A stretch of DNA of 64,000 nt from CAYMDS01 sp964653195 (GTDB taxonomy: Bacteria > Patescibacteriota > Microgenomatia > Levybacterales > UBA12049). Below, piece by piece: positions 51,237 to 60,452 of the stretch (within the stretch, counting starts at the first letter, position 1; every line of letters starts with the position of its first letter). The translations under genes were made by a program, and so were the position numbers. The notes beneath the pieces were generated by a model, which had not been told where the DNA came from, made no database searches, and was given only the letters and a program-made list of their open reading frames with translations. The stretch is taken from positions 1 through 64,000 of the forward strand of contig CAZZCX010000001.1 in assembly GCA_964653195.1 (NCBI GenBank), written 5' to 3'.

Positions 51237-52625
51237 TTAGATTCGGCTTAGGAGAAAAGTTAACGAGCCTATAAGCGTTATAAAAGTAAGAAATCCGATA
51301 GTTATTACTAAGCTCTCGCTACCTGGTGGGGTAATGCTGGGCTGACTTGATGGTATGCTTGTTGATTGTATAGATGGAGACAACTGCAGAATTGTTGGTG
51401 ACGGATTCAGTGTAATTGTGGGTGAGGCTATTGGTGTAGCTGATGGTAAAACAGTAGGAACTTGAGTTGGTGATGTTTTCGGCTTTGTCGGTGCTACAGA
51501 AGGGTCCGTAAACTGACTTCCTTCTGCGTTTATTCCGAATGATTGCATTATACCCTCGATAATACCAGTTGAATTTTTCGCGGAAACTGAAAGTTTATAT
51601 ATCCCGGGTGCAAGTTTTATATCAGGCCTGAATTTCCAGCGTCCCTCCATATCTGAGAGAATTTTTTCGTTAATGATTTCTTCGGCCTCAAGCATATTAA
51701 TTGTTATATTAACCTGAGTATTTGCGGTAGAATTACCAATAAATTCTGGCTGAGTATCGTTAAGAGTTTGATCTTTTTCTGGAACTAAAATTTCTAATTT
51801 CCCGTTGCTTTTAGGTAAGTTAGAAAATAAAGGCATTGTGGATTTTGCAGTATCGGTTGCCGTTTTAGCTGTATCCCCTGGTACTGAAGTAAAGTTATAC
51901 ACTTGCGAAAGGGTAATCGTAGGTATGGATCCTGCATCTTTCATAAAAATACTGGCTGTTGCTTGCTCACCATCACCGATAATTGTTAAATTTACTTTTT
52001 CATCATCTGTGATTTCATCAATTTTTTGCAGATCCTGTGTGAAAAGATTTTTTACTATCATTCTAAATGAGCCATCCTGATTTAGTATTGTGGAGATTAG
52101 CTGAGAATTTCCGATTTGTGCGTAGACTGAGCCTTCTTTAGGGTAGGATCCGTCCATTCGAATCACCTTACCTGAGATTATTTTCTCTTCTACGCGGGAT
52201 GAAATATTCGCAGGTGATGTTTTAACAGTATAAGGTTCTCCATTATCGTTATATGTTTCGTTATTCGATATAAGATTGAAAAAATATTCTGTATTTGGCT
52301 TAAGGTTATTGATAGTGAAGTAATGAAGTCGATGTGGTTTTTCATTAATTTCTCTTTCGCGATCATCTTTAACTAGCACTTCCGGATTTTTTGATTCACC
52401 ATAAGAAACTTGCCCTATACTTTCAGATGCAGTTGAGAAAGACACTGTGAATGATGTAGTAGAGATATTTGCAATCCTAACAATTGTTGGAGTTTTAGCC
52501 GGTGATGCTCGTAAGCTTAGAAAGCTTTTTCCACTTAATAAGAATATCGTTAGACCCAAAATTATGCAAAGAAATACTAGTCCAATGTGTGTGGGTATTT
52601 TATGATCCAATATAGATTTGTTCAT
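51237..52625 (-). CDS. FnIII-domain surface protein with C-terminal anchor
   Basis: A 462-residue surface protein: an N-terminal membrane segment (about 14-35), a fibronectin type III domain (about 45-135, with TSFTVSFSTASESIGQVSYG and LKPNTEYFFNL), a carboxypeptidase-regulatory-like beta domain (about 145-225) and an Ig-like domain (about 280-365). A Pro/Ser/Thr stalk (about 372-435) and a C-terminal membrane helix close it. It is the last gene of a four-gene operon with pilN and pilO homologues, so it may be a pilus-associated adhesin (inference). Confidence 0.75.
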   Translation of the reverse strand: MNKSILDHKIPTHIGLVFLCIILGLTIFLLSGKSFLSLRASPAKTPTIVRIANISTTSFTVSFSTASESIGQVSYGESKNPEVLVKDDREREINEKPHRLHYFTINNLKPNTEYFFNLISNNETYNDNGEPYTVKTSPANISSRVEEKIISGKVIRMDGSYPKEGSVYAQIGNSQLISTILNQDGSFRMIVKNLFTQDLQKIDEITDDEKVNLTIIGDGEQATASIFMKDAGSIPTITLSQVYNFTSVPGDTAKTATDTAKSTMPLFSNLPKSNGKLEILVPEKDQTLNDTQPEFIGNSTANTQVNITINMLEAEEIINEKILSDMEGRWKFRPDIKLAPGIYKLSVSAKNSTGIIEGIMQSFGINAEGSQFTDPSVAPTKPKTSPTQVPTVLPSATPIASPTITLNPSPTILQLSPSIQSTSIPSSQPSITPPGSESLVITIGFLTFITLIGSLTFLLSRI

Positions 52626-52627
52626 AA

Positions 52628-52990
52628 TTATTCGGAATCTAAAGGAAAATTTGATGGTATAGGCGAATTTAGGGGAGAAATTGTAACTGAGGTATCTATT
52701 TTTGGTTTTGAAGTCTCAGGAGCTGGAGACGTGCTTATTATTTCAGCTTCAAACGATGCAAAACTCTCTTTATAGTCAGGCAGTATAGTCCTTCGGTTCT
52801 TCAAGTCTTCAATCGTGTCAACATCAAATTTCCCCTTTATCGGGATTATTTGCAATTGAAGCGTATCATCTATGGTAGAGGTTACATAAGCATTATAAAT
52901 ATTTGAACCAATCCAAAGAAAAACGATTAGACATAAGGAGATTGACAAATATGCAAGATCTTTTTGTATTCGGTATTTTTTATTTTTCAT
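52628..52990 (-). CDS. Small membrane protein in the pilNO operon
   Basis: A 120-residue protein with one membrane helix (about 12-33) and a short extracytoplasmic part ending in a Ser/Pro/Thr-rich tail. No family is recognised. Its position after pilO is where pilP often lies, but there is no lipobox and no sequence similarity I can see. The start overlaps the pilO stop by 4 nt, and its stop is 2 nt before the FnIII gene. Confidence 0.6.
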   Translation of the reverse strand: MKNKKYRIQKDLAYLSISLCLIVFLWIGSNIYNAYVTSTIDDTLQLQIIPIKGKFDVDTIEDLKNRRTILPDYKESFASFEAEIISTSPAPETSKPKIDTSVTISPLNSPIPSNFPLDSE

Positions 52991-53610
52991 AATGTAAAAA
53001 AGACTCTACCTTGAATAGTTATTGATTCCTGAGATTCATTGTTATAAGAAATTGATTCAAGTCTTATTATTCTATCGAAATTTAAAACAAGATTGGCAAA
53101 CTGAGTCAGGTTGTCTTTAGAGCCTTTTGCAGTTACATTAAAAACGAAAGAATCTGATTTTGGAATAATTGTTTTTTTTGAATTTGATTTTGGTAAATCT
53201 AGCGAAGACGATCGAAGATCGGTTATGGTTGTATTCGATATCTCTGCGATTGCCTGCAATTGTCCAAATAGTTTAACAGCTTCAGGATGTTCAGGAACCG
53301 CATAAGCAACCAATGGCCAGGTGTTAATTAGCGCTTCGTATTCAGTGTTAAGGGAAGATAAATTGGCTATTTTTATTTTAAGCGTATCACTGACAAATTC
53401 GCTATCTTTTAACTTTCGATTTAATTCAAAAATTGTAGTGAGCGTTGGATTAATAGCGAAAATGCCAAGAAATGATAGGGAAATAAGAGTGAGGATAAGC
53501 ATAATATAGATATGTGTTCTTTCCTCTTTCAATCGAGGATGTGATCTCACCAATGCCATATATCGTTCTTTTGTAAAGTTTTTAACTATTTTTTTGTTAA
53601 ATAGTCCCAT
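52987..53610 (-). CDS. PilO-like type IV pilus assembly protein
   Basis: A 207-residue bitopic protein: basic cytoplasmic start, a membrane helix (about 34-54), a coiled coil (about 58-95) and a ferredoxin-like domain (about 105-207) with VPEHPEAVKLFGQLQAIAE and FANLVLNFDRIIRLESISY. This layout and the second half, which aligns to the Pil O fold, identify PilO, which pairs with PilN in the inner-membrane alignment complex. It starts 1 nt after the pilN stop. Confidence 0.75.
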   Translation of the reverse strand: MGLFNKKIVKNFTKERYMALVRSHPRLKEERTHIYIMLILTLISLSFLGIFAINPTLTTIFELNRKLKDSEFVSDTLKIKIANLSSLNTEYEALINTWPLVAYAVPEHPEAVKLFGQLQAIAEISNTTITDLRSSSLDLPKSNSKKTIIPKSDSFVFNVTAKGSKDNLTQFANLVLNFDRIIRLESISYNNESQESITIQGRVFFTL

Positions 53611-53611
53611 A

Positions 53612-54157
53612 TTAGTTATTAATTTTTTGTAACACAGCAGTGAAAGTTATATTTATTAGAGCGCTTTTTGGTTTACTTTCTACCTTATCTATACTTAAAG
53701 ACTTAACCCGAGGATGATTTTTTAATTCATTTGTGAATGCGCTAAGGGAATCAGTGGACGAAGACGTCGCAGTAACAGAGAGAGAGTCTGGAGTAATAGT
53801 GAATGCAGTATAGTTGATATTGGAATTTGTATTTTCCATAAATTTACGGAAGAGATCAAAAGTCGCTGCAGATGAACTGGTACTATCCTTGCTAAGATCT
53901 AACTTTAGATGTGTATTTCTAAATTTTTCTTCACCTTGCCGAAACATTTGTACGAAGGTTTGTTGTTTTTTTATAGAGTCACTATAGTCTATAAGCTTTC
54001 TATCTATAGAGAAACGTGATAAAAAAACAAAAAGAGCTATCACCTCAGTTATTATTACGAGAAGTCTGCCTATATATAGTGCCCAAAACAAAAATATATC
54101 TGCTGTCGATTTGTCTTTGGTTGAAAGTAAATTAATTGAATGGTTTTCTTTTTCCAT
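53612..54157 (-). CDS. PilN-like type IV pilus assembly protein
   Basis: A 181-residue bitopic protein. The cytoplasmic SINLLSTKDK segment matches the conserved INLLP-type motif of PilN that binds PilM. Next come a membrane helix (about 27-48), a coiled coil (about 50-85) and a beta-rich domain with FTNELKNHPRVKSLSIDKV. It is the first gene of the pilN-pilO-small membrane protein-FnIII operon; pilM, the motor ATPase and pilin genes are not in this window. Confidence 0.75.
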   Translation of the reverse strand: MEKENHSINLLSTKDKSTADIFLFWALYIGRLLVIITEVIALFVFLSRFSIDRKLIDYSDSIKKQQTFVQMFRQGEEKFRNTHLKLDLSKDSTSSSAATFDLFRKFMENTNSNINYTAFTITPDSLSVTATSSSTDSLSAFTNELKNHPRVKSLSIDKVESKPKSALINITFTAVLQKINN

Positions 54158-54213
54158 AACTATAAACCTGAGAAAAATTCAGGCTATATTCAGTCTAAGT
54201 AAATTTATTTTGA

Positions 54214-54242
54214 TTGTCAAAGTAGGATTGATATGTTATACT
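54214..54242 (+). promoter_or_regulatory. fusA promoter
   Basis: TTGTCA (54214-54219), 17 nt and TATACT (54237-54242). The predicted start near 54249 leaves a leader of about 28 nt and rules out upstream in-frame starts before 54277. Confidence 0.65.
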
Positions 54243-54276
54243 TTTGCAGGTTAAAAGAACTACTTTATTTATTCAT

Positions 54277-56397
54277 ATGTCAACAATGCCAACCAGATCG
54301 CGTTTATATCCTTTAGATAAAATCCGAAATATCGGAATCATCGCGCATATAGATGCAGGGAAAACTACAACTACCGAAAGAATACTTTTTTATACCGGAA
54401 GAACATATAAGATAGGTGATATTGATGATGGAAATACGCAAATGGATTGGATGGAGCAGGAGAAAGAACGAGGTATTACTATTGTTTCTGCAGCTACTAC
54501 GACATTTTGGAAAGATTATCGTATTAATATTATAGATACTCCTGGTCACGTCGATTTTACAGCTGAAGTAGAAAGATCACTTCGTGTTCTAGATGGTGGC
54601 ATTACAGTACTTGATGCAGAGGAAGGTGTTCAGTCTCAATCAGAAACAGTTTGGAGACAAGCTGATAAGTATAAAGTTCCAAGAATTTGTTTTGTAAATA
54701 AAATGGACAAGCTTGGTGCTAATTTCCTTAAGACTGTTGAAAGCATTGAAAGAAGACTTGGAGCAAATCCGGCTATTATGGTGCTCCCAATAGGCGCTGA
54801 AAATACTTACGTAGGCAATGTAGATTTACTTACACGTCAAGTAATACTATGGGGATCAGATGATCTAGGAGCTAAATTTCAAATTTCTGATCAAGTACCA
54901 GCAGAAATGAAAGAGAAGGTTGAGGAGTATAGGCATAAGCTTATTGAAAAAATATCTGAAACCGATGATGTTTTGCTTGAAAAGTATCTCGGCGGTCAAG
55001 AGCCAGCTGTTGAGGAGTTAAAGAAAGCTTTACGTGCAGCAGTTATTGCATATAAGTTGGTTCCTATATATGCTGGCACTTCTTTGAGAAATAAAGGCGT
55101 TCAGCCATTATTAGACGCAGTTATTGACTATCTTCCGTCCCCTCAAGATTTAGACCATGTTACCGGCATAAATCCAAAAACAGAATCTGAAGAAACTAGA
55201 AAGCTTATACCAGATGAAAAATTATCTGGTCTGGCATTTAAGATTCAAAATGATCCGCATGTAGGAAAACTTACATATTTTCGCGTATATTCAGGAGTTA
55301 TTGTGTCAGGGTCATATATTTATAACAGTACTAAAAAAGTTAGAGAGAGGGTAGGAAGACTTCTTTTAATGCATGCTAATCAGAGAGAAGAAGTGAAAGA
55401 AGCATACGCTGGAGAAATAGTTGCAGTTGTCGGACTTAAAGAAACAGTTACGGGAGACTCATTATGTGAAGAAGGCTTCCCTATACTCTTAGAGCAAATT
55501 TCATTTCCAGAGCCAGTTATTTCACTTGCAATTGAACCGCAAACAAAATCTGACCAAGAAAAGCTGGGTTTTGCACTAAAGAGATTGCAGGAAGAAGATC
55601 CAACATTTAGAGTCAAAACTAATCATGAAACAGGTCAAACTATAATATCTGGAATTGGCGAATTGCAACTTGAAATCATGGTAGATCGTATGAAGAGAGA
55701 ATTTGGCGTCCTAGCAAATGTTGGTGCACCTCAGGTTGCTTATAAAGAGACTTTTGCTACATCTGCTGAAGGAGAGGGAAAATATATCAGACAATCAGGT
55801 GGTCGTGGACAATATGGGCACTGTTTGTTAAGAGTTGAACCAAGACCTCGTGGAGAAGGATATGAGTTCGTCGATGCCATTAAAGGTGGAGCGATACCTG
55901 CAGAATTTGTAAGAGCTGTAGAAAAAGGAGTTTTTGAGATGTTAGATAACGGGCTTATGCTTGGATATCCATTAGTTGATTTAAAAGTAACGGTATATGA
56001 CGGATCATTCCATGATGTTGACTCTTCTGAAAACGCATTTAAGATTGCAGCGTCTCAAGCGATGCAAGCAGCCTCTAAAAAGGCGCAGATGAGTTTACTT
56101 GAACCTATAATGAAAGTAGAGGTCACAACACCTTCTGAGTTCATGGGAGACATTATAGGTGACCTATCTTCAAAGCGCGCACAAATATTAGGAACTGAAG
56201 AACGAGGAACTGCCACTATTGTTTTAGCTATGGTTCCACTCGAGGAATTATCGGGATATGCTACTCAACTTAGATCAATGTCACAAGGTCGTGCTTCGTA
56301 TTACATGGAACCGTCGCATTACGAGGAAGTACCACGAAATATAGTCGATCAGATGCTTTCTAAGTCCACGTTCACTGGCCGCATTGCTGCTAATTAA
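54277..56397 (+). CDS. fusA: Translation elongation factor G
   Basis: A 706-residue EF-G catalysing ribosomal translocation. G1 is AHIDAGKTTTTERIL, followed by the RGITI switch, DTPGHVDFTAEVERSLRVLDG (G3) and FVNKMDKLGANF (G4). Domains II-V follow, with GELQLEIMVDRMKREF and RGTATIVLAMVPLEELSGYATQLRSMSQGRASY near the end. It stands alone, separated from rpsL-rpsG. The ATG at 54277 was chosen from the promoter position. Confidence 0.97.
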   Translation: MSTMPTRSRLYPLDKIRNIGIIAHIDAGKTTTTERILFYTGRTYKIGDIDDGNTQMDWMEQEKERGITIVSAATTTFWKDYRINIIDTPGHVDFTAEVERSLRVLDGGITVLDAEEGVQSQSETVWRQADKYKVPRICFVNKMDKLGANFLKTVESIERRLGANPAIMVLPIGAENTYVGNVDLLTRQVILWGSDDLGAKFQISDQVPAEMKEKVEEYRHKLIEKISETDDVLLEKYLGGQEPAVEELKKALRAAVIAYKLVPIYAGTSLRNKGVQPLLDAVIDYLPSPQDLDHVTGINPKTESEETRKLIPDEKLSGLAFKIQNDPHVGKLTYFRVYSGVIVSGSYIYNSTKKVRERVGRLLLMHANQREEVKEAYAGEIVAVVGLKETVTGDSLCEEGFPILLEQISFPEPVISLAIEPQTKSDQEKLGFALKRLQEEDPTFRVKTNHETGQTIISGIGELQLEIMVDRMKREFGVLANVGAPQVAYKETFATSAEGEGKYIRQSGGRGQYGHCLLRVEPRPRGEGYEFVDAIKGGAIPAEFVRAVEKGVFEMLDNGLMLGYPLVDLKVTVYDGSFHDVDSSENAFKIAASQAMQAASKKAQMSLLEPIMKVEVTTPSEFMGDIIGDLSSKRAQILGTEERGTATIVLAMVPLEELSGYATQLRSMSQGRASYYMEPSHYEEVPRNIVDQMLSKSTFTGRIAAN

Positions 56398-56598
56398 GAC
56401 CTAAGCTTTCATTAAGGAATTAGGCAAAAAACTTTCAACTGTAAAAGCAGAGTTACTTATATTTATAATTAGACCCTACATATCTGATGAAGAATTGAAT
56501 TATTTATAAACTATACTTAGGAGAGCCAAATTTTCAGTCAGTGATAATAAATTAACTCTTAATTTATGAAGTTAATTTAAGTTTAATTATCTTTAGTT

Positions 56599-56604
56599 TA
56601 TACT
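56599..56604 (+). promoter_or_regulatory. Putative -10 of the MFS gene
   Basis: TATACT ends 7 nt before the ATG at 56612; no clear -35. The 200 nt before it (56398-56598) show no other feature. Confidence 0.35.
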
Positions 56605-56611
56605 TTATTCT

Positions 56612-57781
56612 ATGAGACAGTATCAAAATATCAGACTCATCAAGTGGTTTAATTTTTTTACTGATCTAAAGCTTTACGGTCCAGTTGCTGTTATTTATTT
56701 TGCGCAAATTACCGATTCATTTGCATTAGCGATGAGTGTTTTTTCTGTCGTATTTCTGTCTGCTGCCTTTTTTGAGATACCTACAGGGTATATCTCAGAT
56801 TTTATCGGACGTAAAAATACTCTGATTTTCGGTGCAGTTTCTGCAGTCATATTTACAATTTTTTATGCCATAGGTATATCCTTTTGGATACTAATCGTGG
56901 GTGCTGTTTTTGAAGGATTATCACGTGCATTTTATAGCGGAAATAACGAAGCACTTATCTATGACTCGTTAGCAGATAGCGAAAAAGAAAATTTTGGATC
57001 ACATTTAGGTAAGTCTTCAGCAATGCTGCAAGTTGCATTGGCTCTCTCAGCATTCATTGGGAGTATTTTGGCAAGTAAGTCATTCAGTATTGTTTTGTGG
57101 TTGTCTGTAATACCGCAAATAATTTGTTTATTAATTGGTTCTAGATTATATGCACCTCTTAATCAGCACAAAACGGATAATAATTTATATTTGCATTTTA
57201 AAGAAGCAATAGCTTTATTTAAAGGAAACTTCAGTTTAAAAAGACTGAGTTTAGCTATGATGCTTAACCGCGGAATTGCTGAGGCTGCTTTTGATTTCCA
57301 AGCTGCATTTTATCAAACTATATGGCCTGTATGGGCAATTGGATTCGCAAAAATGCTTTCCTATATAGGTGCAGCTTTGAGTTTTTATTACAGCAGTAAA
57401 TTAATAAAAAAGTTTGGTGAAGTAAATATGATACTCTTCAGACATATAATAAATAGAATACTTTTCTCTATTGCACTCCTGTTTCCCAATAACGCTTCGC
57501 CTTTAATCATGTCATCAGGATCTTTGCTCTATGGCGCAGAGATAGTAGCTACGCAATCATTGGCACATAAAGAATACTCTGATAAACAGCGTGCAACTAT
57601 GGGTTCTTTAGTATCTTTCGGTGGAAGTATTATATTTGCAATAGCTGCTGTTATAATGGGAGCCATTGCCGATTCGTATGGACCGGCAAAGGCTCTTTTT
57701 ATCGGACAGTTGACTTTAGTTGTAGTTATTTTTTTGTACTGGTCAATTTACAGAATTGATAAGAAGCATTTTAAAGTATAA
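56612..57781 (+). CDS. Major facilitator superfamily transporter
   Basis: A 389-residue MFS protein with 12 predicted helices. The loop after helix 2 reads PTGYISDFIGRKNTLIFG, the MFS motif A (GxxxDxxGRK), and LYGAEIVATQSLAHKEYSDKQRATMGSLVSFGGSI covers helices 9-10. Related proteins are drug-efflux-like or unassigned; the substrate is not known. Confidence 0.85.
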   Translation: MRQYQNIRLIKWFNFFTDLKLYGPVAVIYFAQITDSFALAMSVFSVVFLSAAFFEIPTGYISDFIGRKNTLIFGAVSAVIFTIFYAIGISFWILIVGAVFEGLSRAFYSGNNEALIYDSLADSEKENFGSHLGKSSAMLQVALALSAFIGSILASKSFSIVLWLSVIPQIICLLIGSRLYAPLNQHKTDNNLYLHFKEAIALFKGNFSLKRLSLAMMLNRGIAEAAFDFQAAFYQTIWPVWAIGFAKMLSYIGAALSFYYSSKLIKKFGEVNMILFRHIINRILFSIALLFPNNASPLIMSSGSLLYGAEIVATQSLAHKEYSDKQRATMGSLVSFGGSIIFAIAAVIMGAIADSYGPAKALFIGQLTLVVVIFLYWSIYRIDKKHFKV

Positions 57782-57820
57782 GTGTATATAATTTAAACTT
57801 CATACTACTACATGCTAATG

Positions 57821-57829
57821 TGATAAAAT
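57821..57829 (+). promoter_or_regulatory. Extended -10 of the PIG-L gene
   Basis: TGATAAAAT ends 9 nt before the ATG at 57839, predicting a leaderless message. Confidence 0.45.
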
Positions 57830-57838
57830 AGCCTCCAT

Positions 57839-58507
57839 ATGAAATCTGTAGTATGTGTATTTGCACATCCTGACGATGAGGCTTTCGGACCTGGTGGGAC
57901 AATAGCTCTTCTATCTAAAAAATTACCTGTATACATCATTTGTGTGACAGATGGTGATGCAGGTCAAAATAGTTCAAAAGCGAAAAGAGATTTAGGAATA
58001 ATCCGCAAAGAAGAGTTAAAACGTTCAGCAAAGTTATTAGGTGTGAAAAAGGTTTTCTTCTTAGGCTTTAATGATGGAAGTTTGTGTAACTCCCTATATC
58101 ACGATATGGCTGATAAAATAAAGTCAATAATATCAAGGATAAAACCTGATACCCTACTGACATTTGAACCCAAAGGTGTAAGTGGTCATATAGATCACAT
58201 TACAGTTAGTATGGTCACGACGTATATCTTTAATAGAGTTAAATATATAAAAAAACTAATGTATTATTGTATTGGGGTGAATCACAGGGTTTTAGAAGGA
58301 GAAAATTATTTTATATATTTTCCTGATGGCTATAAAAATGAAGATATAGATGAAATTTATGATATATCCTCAGTATGGGAACAAAAAATTGCAGCTATGG
58401 ATGCACATCGATCTCAGAAACATGATGGAGTAAATATTCAGAAAATTATCAGGCAATTACCTAAGGAAGAATATTTTTTAGTAAATTTAAAAAAGAATAA
58501 TAATTAA
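57839..58507 (+). CDS. PIG-L/LmbE-family deacetylase
   Basis: A 222-residue zinc hydrolase of the PIG-L family. The metal motif AHPDDEAFGPGG (His-Pro-Asp-Asp-Glu) and the second site GVSGHIDHITVS are intact. Members de-N-acetylate GlcNAc-containing lipids, thiol precursors or glycans. Which substrate is used here is unknown; the PhzF-like gene 10 nt downstream is probably co-transcribed. Confidence 0.87.
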   Translation: MKSVVCVFAHPDDEAFGPGGTIALLSKKLPVYIICVTDGDAGQNSSKAKRDLGIIRKEELKRSAKLLGVKKVFFLGFNDGSLCNSLYHDMADKIKSIISRIKPDTLLTFEPKGVSGHIDHITVSMVTTYIFNRVKYIKKLMYYCIGVNHRVLEGENYFIYFPDGYKNEDIDEIYDISSVWEQKIAAMDAHRSQKHDGVNIQKIIRQLPKEEYFLVNLKKNNN

Positions 58508-58517
58508 ATCTACGAAA

Positions 58518-59174
58518 ATGATAAAAGTTTCAGTTTTTACAAATGAAAAAGGAAAATATGGTAATCCCCTGGGTATCGTAATTGATACAGAAAAGAAAAT
58601 AAGCCATAAAGAGCGTTTGAAGATCACAAATAAAAGCGGATTAAGCGAATTAGTTTTTGTAGATAATTTTAATAATCGAAAAATAAGCATCTATTCTCCT
58701 AAGAGGAAAATTTCCTTTGCAGGGCATGCTGTGCTGGGTGCTGCTTTCTTTTTTGAGAAAATATTGAATAAATCAATCAGTAAAATTACAACCATGGATA
58801 AAGAAATCGATATTTGGTTTGAAGGAGAGAGATTGTGGGCAAAAGGAGAGTTGAGCACTACTCCTTCTTGGTGGCATGAAAAACTGGATTTCGTAAACGA
58901 TTTAGAAATGCTGAAAGGTCCTCAATCAAAAATACAAGGCCATACTCAGTTATGGGCATGGATGGATGAAAAGAAAGGTATAATCCGTGCAAGAACTTTT
59001 GCTGCAGATTGGGGAATACCTGAAGATGAGGCAAATGGTTCCGGAAGTATGCGATTGGCAGCAGCTTTAGGGCGATCCTTGATAATTAATCATGGAAGAG
59101 GTTCATTGATACACGCTAGGCCATCGGGTCCGGGATATGCTGAGATAGGCGGATTAGTTAAGATTTTGAAATAG
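58518..59174 (+). CDS. PhzF-family isomerase-like protein, short form
   Basis: A 218-residue PhzF-like protein, shorter than the usual 260-300. Matches are GNPLGIV near the start, SGLSELVFVDN carrying the catalytic-position Glu, ISFAGHAVLGAAFFFEKIL, EDEANGSGSMRLAAALGR and a RGSLIHARPSGPGYAEIGG end. The central part of the fold is shortened. Family members isomerise small metabolites; this one cannot be assigned a substrate. Confidence 0.78.
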   Translation: MIKVSVFTNEKGKYGNPLGIVIDTEKKISHKERLKITNKSGLSELVFVDNFNNRKISIYSPKRKISFAGHAVLGAAFFFEKILNKSISKITTMDKEIDIWFEGERLWAKGELSTTPSWWHEKLDFVNDLEMLKGPQSKIQGHTQLWAWMDEKKGIIRARTFAADWGIPEDEANGSGSMRLAAALGRSLIINHGRGSLIHARPSGPGYAEIGGLVKILK

Positions 59175-59257
59175 ACTTTTTGAATTCACCACAGTGAAAT
59201 AATAGATATAATTTATACATATAGCATGCATAAGTCATACCTAAAAATAAATCAAAC

Positions 59258-60325
59258 GTGATTAAAAAAATAATATTACTATTAGCAGTGATAGGGATGG
59301 GATTATTTGCGATATCAGCGCGGGAAACCTTTAAAGATAGAAATGCCAATATACCCGATCGTAATAAGAAGTCGGATTTGGTTGAAAAAAAAGAAATGAC
59401 CTCACTTTTTGTTCCTTATTGGACTCTTGGAGAAGGTATTATGCATCAACAAGATTACGATAAATATTTATACTTCGGAATCACAGCAACGCAAGACGGT
59501 GTAAGCACCAATGAGCCTGGATATAAAAATCTTTCAACCTTCATTGATTCTGCTGGTGCTGAGGCAGAAAAATTACTAGTTTTAAGGATGCTTGATTCGA
59601 AAGTTAATTTTGATATCTTGAAAGATACATCAAAACAGGAAAAGCTCATAAGTCAGACTATAAATGTCGCAAAGGAATATGGATTTGATGGAGTTGTATT
59701 GAATTTGGAACTTTCAGCTCTTCCTTTTGATTCGCTAATTAAGCAAATCAATAGCTTTAATAGTGACTTTTTTAAAATATCTAAGTCAGACGGTCTTAGT
59801 TACTTTTTAACAATATATGGCGATGTGTATTATAGAATCCGCCCTTTTGATGTAAAAAATTTAGCTGAAAACTCAGACCGAATTATGATAATGGCGTATG
59901 ATTTTTCAAAAGCGAATGGTAATCCAGGACCTAATTTTCCGTTACAGGGAAAAGAAAAATATGGCTATGATTATACAGAACTGGTAAATAAACTAATTGC
60001 TGAAGTTCAAGCCAAGAAAATTGAAATAATTTTCGGTTTATATGGTTATGACTGGCAGGTAGATAATAAAAATATAGCACAACTTACAGGTAAATCTTTA
60101 AGCCATCTTGAGATAAAAAATTCAATACTCAATAACTGCGATATATTGTCTTGCAGCAACACTCGAGATAATTTATCAAAAGAAAATGTAGTTACATATA
60201 TTGGCAAAGACGGGAAGAAGCATACTGTTTGGTATGAAGATTTAGCTTCTATTGAAGAAAAAAAGAATTACTTAAAATCAAAAGGTATTTACAATTTTAG
60301 TCTTTGGGCAAATAGTTACTTTTGA
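59258..60325 (+). CDS. GH18-like (chitinase-fold) secreted protein
   Basis: A 355-residue protein with an N-terminal membrane signal (about 1-22) and a TIM barrel of glycoside hydrolase family 18 type: FVPYWTLGEG, YLYFGITATQDG, the strand-4 motif FDGVVLNLELSA and IMIMAYDFSKANGNPGP. The catalytic DxxDxDxE is D144-G-V-V-L-N-L-E151, keeping the proton donor Glu151 but losing two aspartates. It may be a spore-germination-type peptidoglycan hydrolase or a non-catalytic carbohydrate binder. The start is GTG at 59258. Confidence 0.75.
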   Translation: MIKKIILLLAVIGMGLFAISARETFKDRNANIPDRNKKSDLVEKKEMTSLFVPYWTLGEGIMHQQDYDKYLYFGITATQDGVSTNEPGYKNLSTFIDSAGAEAEKLLVLRMLDSKVNFDILKDTSKQEKLISQTINVAKEYGFDGVVLNLELSALPFDSLIKQINSFNSDFFKISKSDGLSYFLTIYGDVYYRIRPFDVKNLAENSDRIMIMAYDFSKANGNPGPNFPLQGKEKYGYDYTELVNKLIAEVQAKKIEIIFGLYGYDWQVDNKNIAQLTGKSLSHLEIKNSILNNCDILSCSNTRDNLSKENVVTYIGKDGKKHTVWYEDLASIEEKKNYLKSKGIYNFSLWANSYF

Positions 60326-60376
60326 TTTCTATATTTAATAATAGCGTTGTGTTTTCTGATCTTGATAAAATGACTA

Positions 60377-60432
60377 TTGACGACTGAGTTAAAGTATTGT
60401 ATCATTACATTAATCTCATTTCTGATGAGATT
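60377..60432 (+). promoter_or_regulatory. tuf promoter and 5'-terminal hairpin
   Basis: TTGACG (60377-60382), 17 nt and TATCAT (60400-60405). The predicted transcript begins near 60412, exactly where the 8-bp hairpin AATCTCAT/ATGAGATT (60412-60419 and 60425-60432) begins; TATTTTT follows. The hairpin may protect the 5' end or act as a weak attenuator. Confidence 0.55.
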
Positions 60433-60452
60433 TATTTTTCTGAATTTTAACT

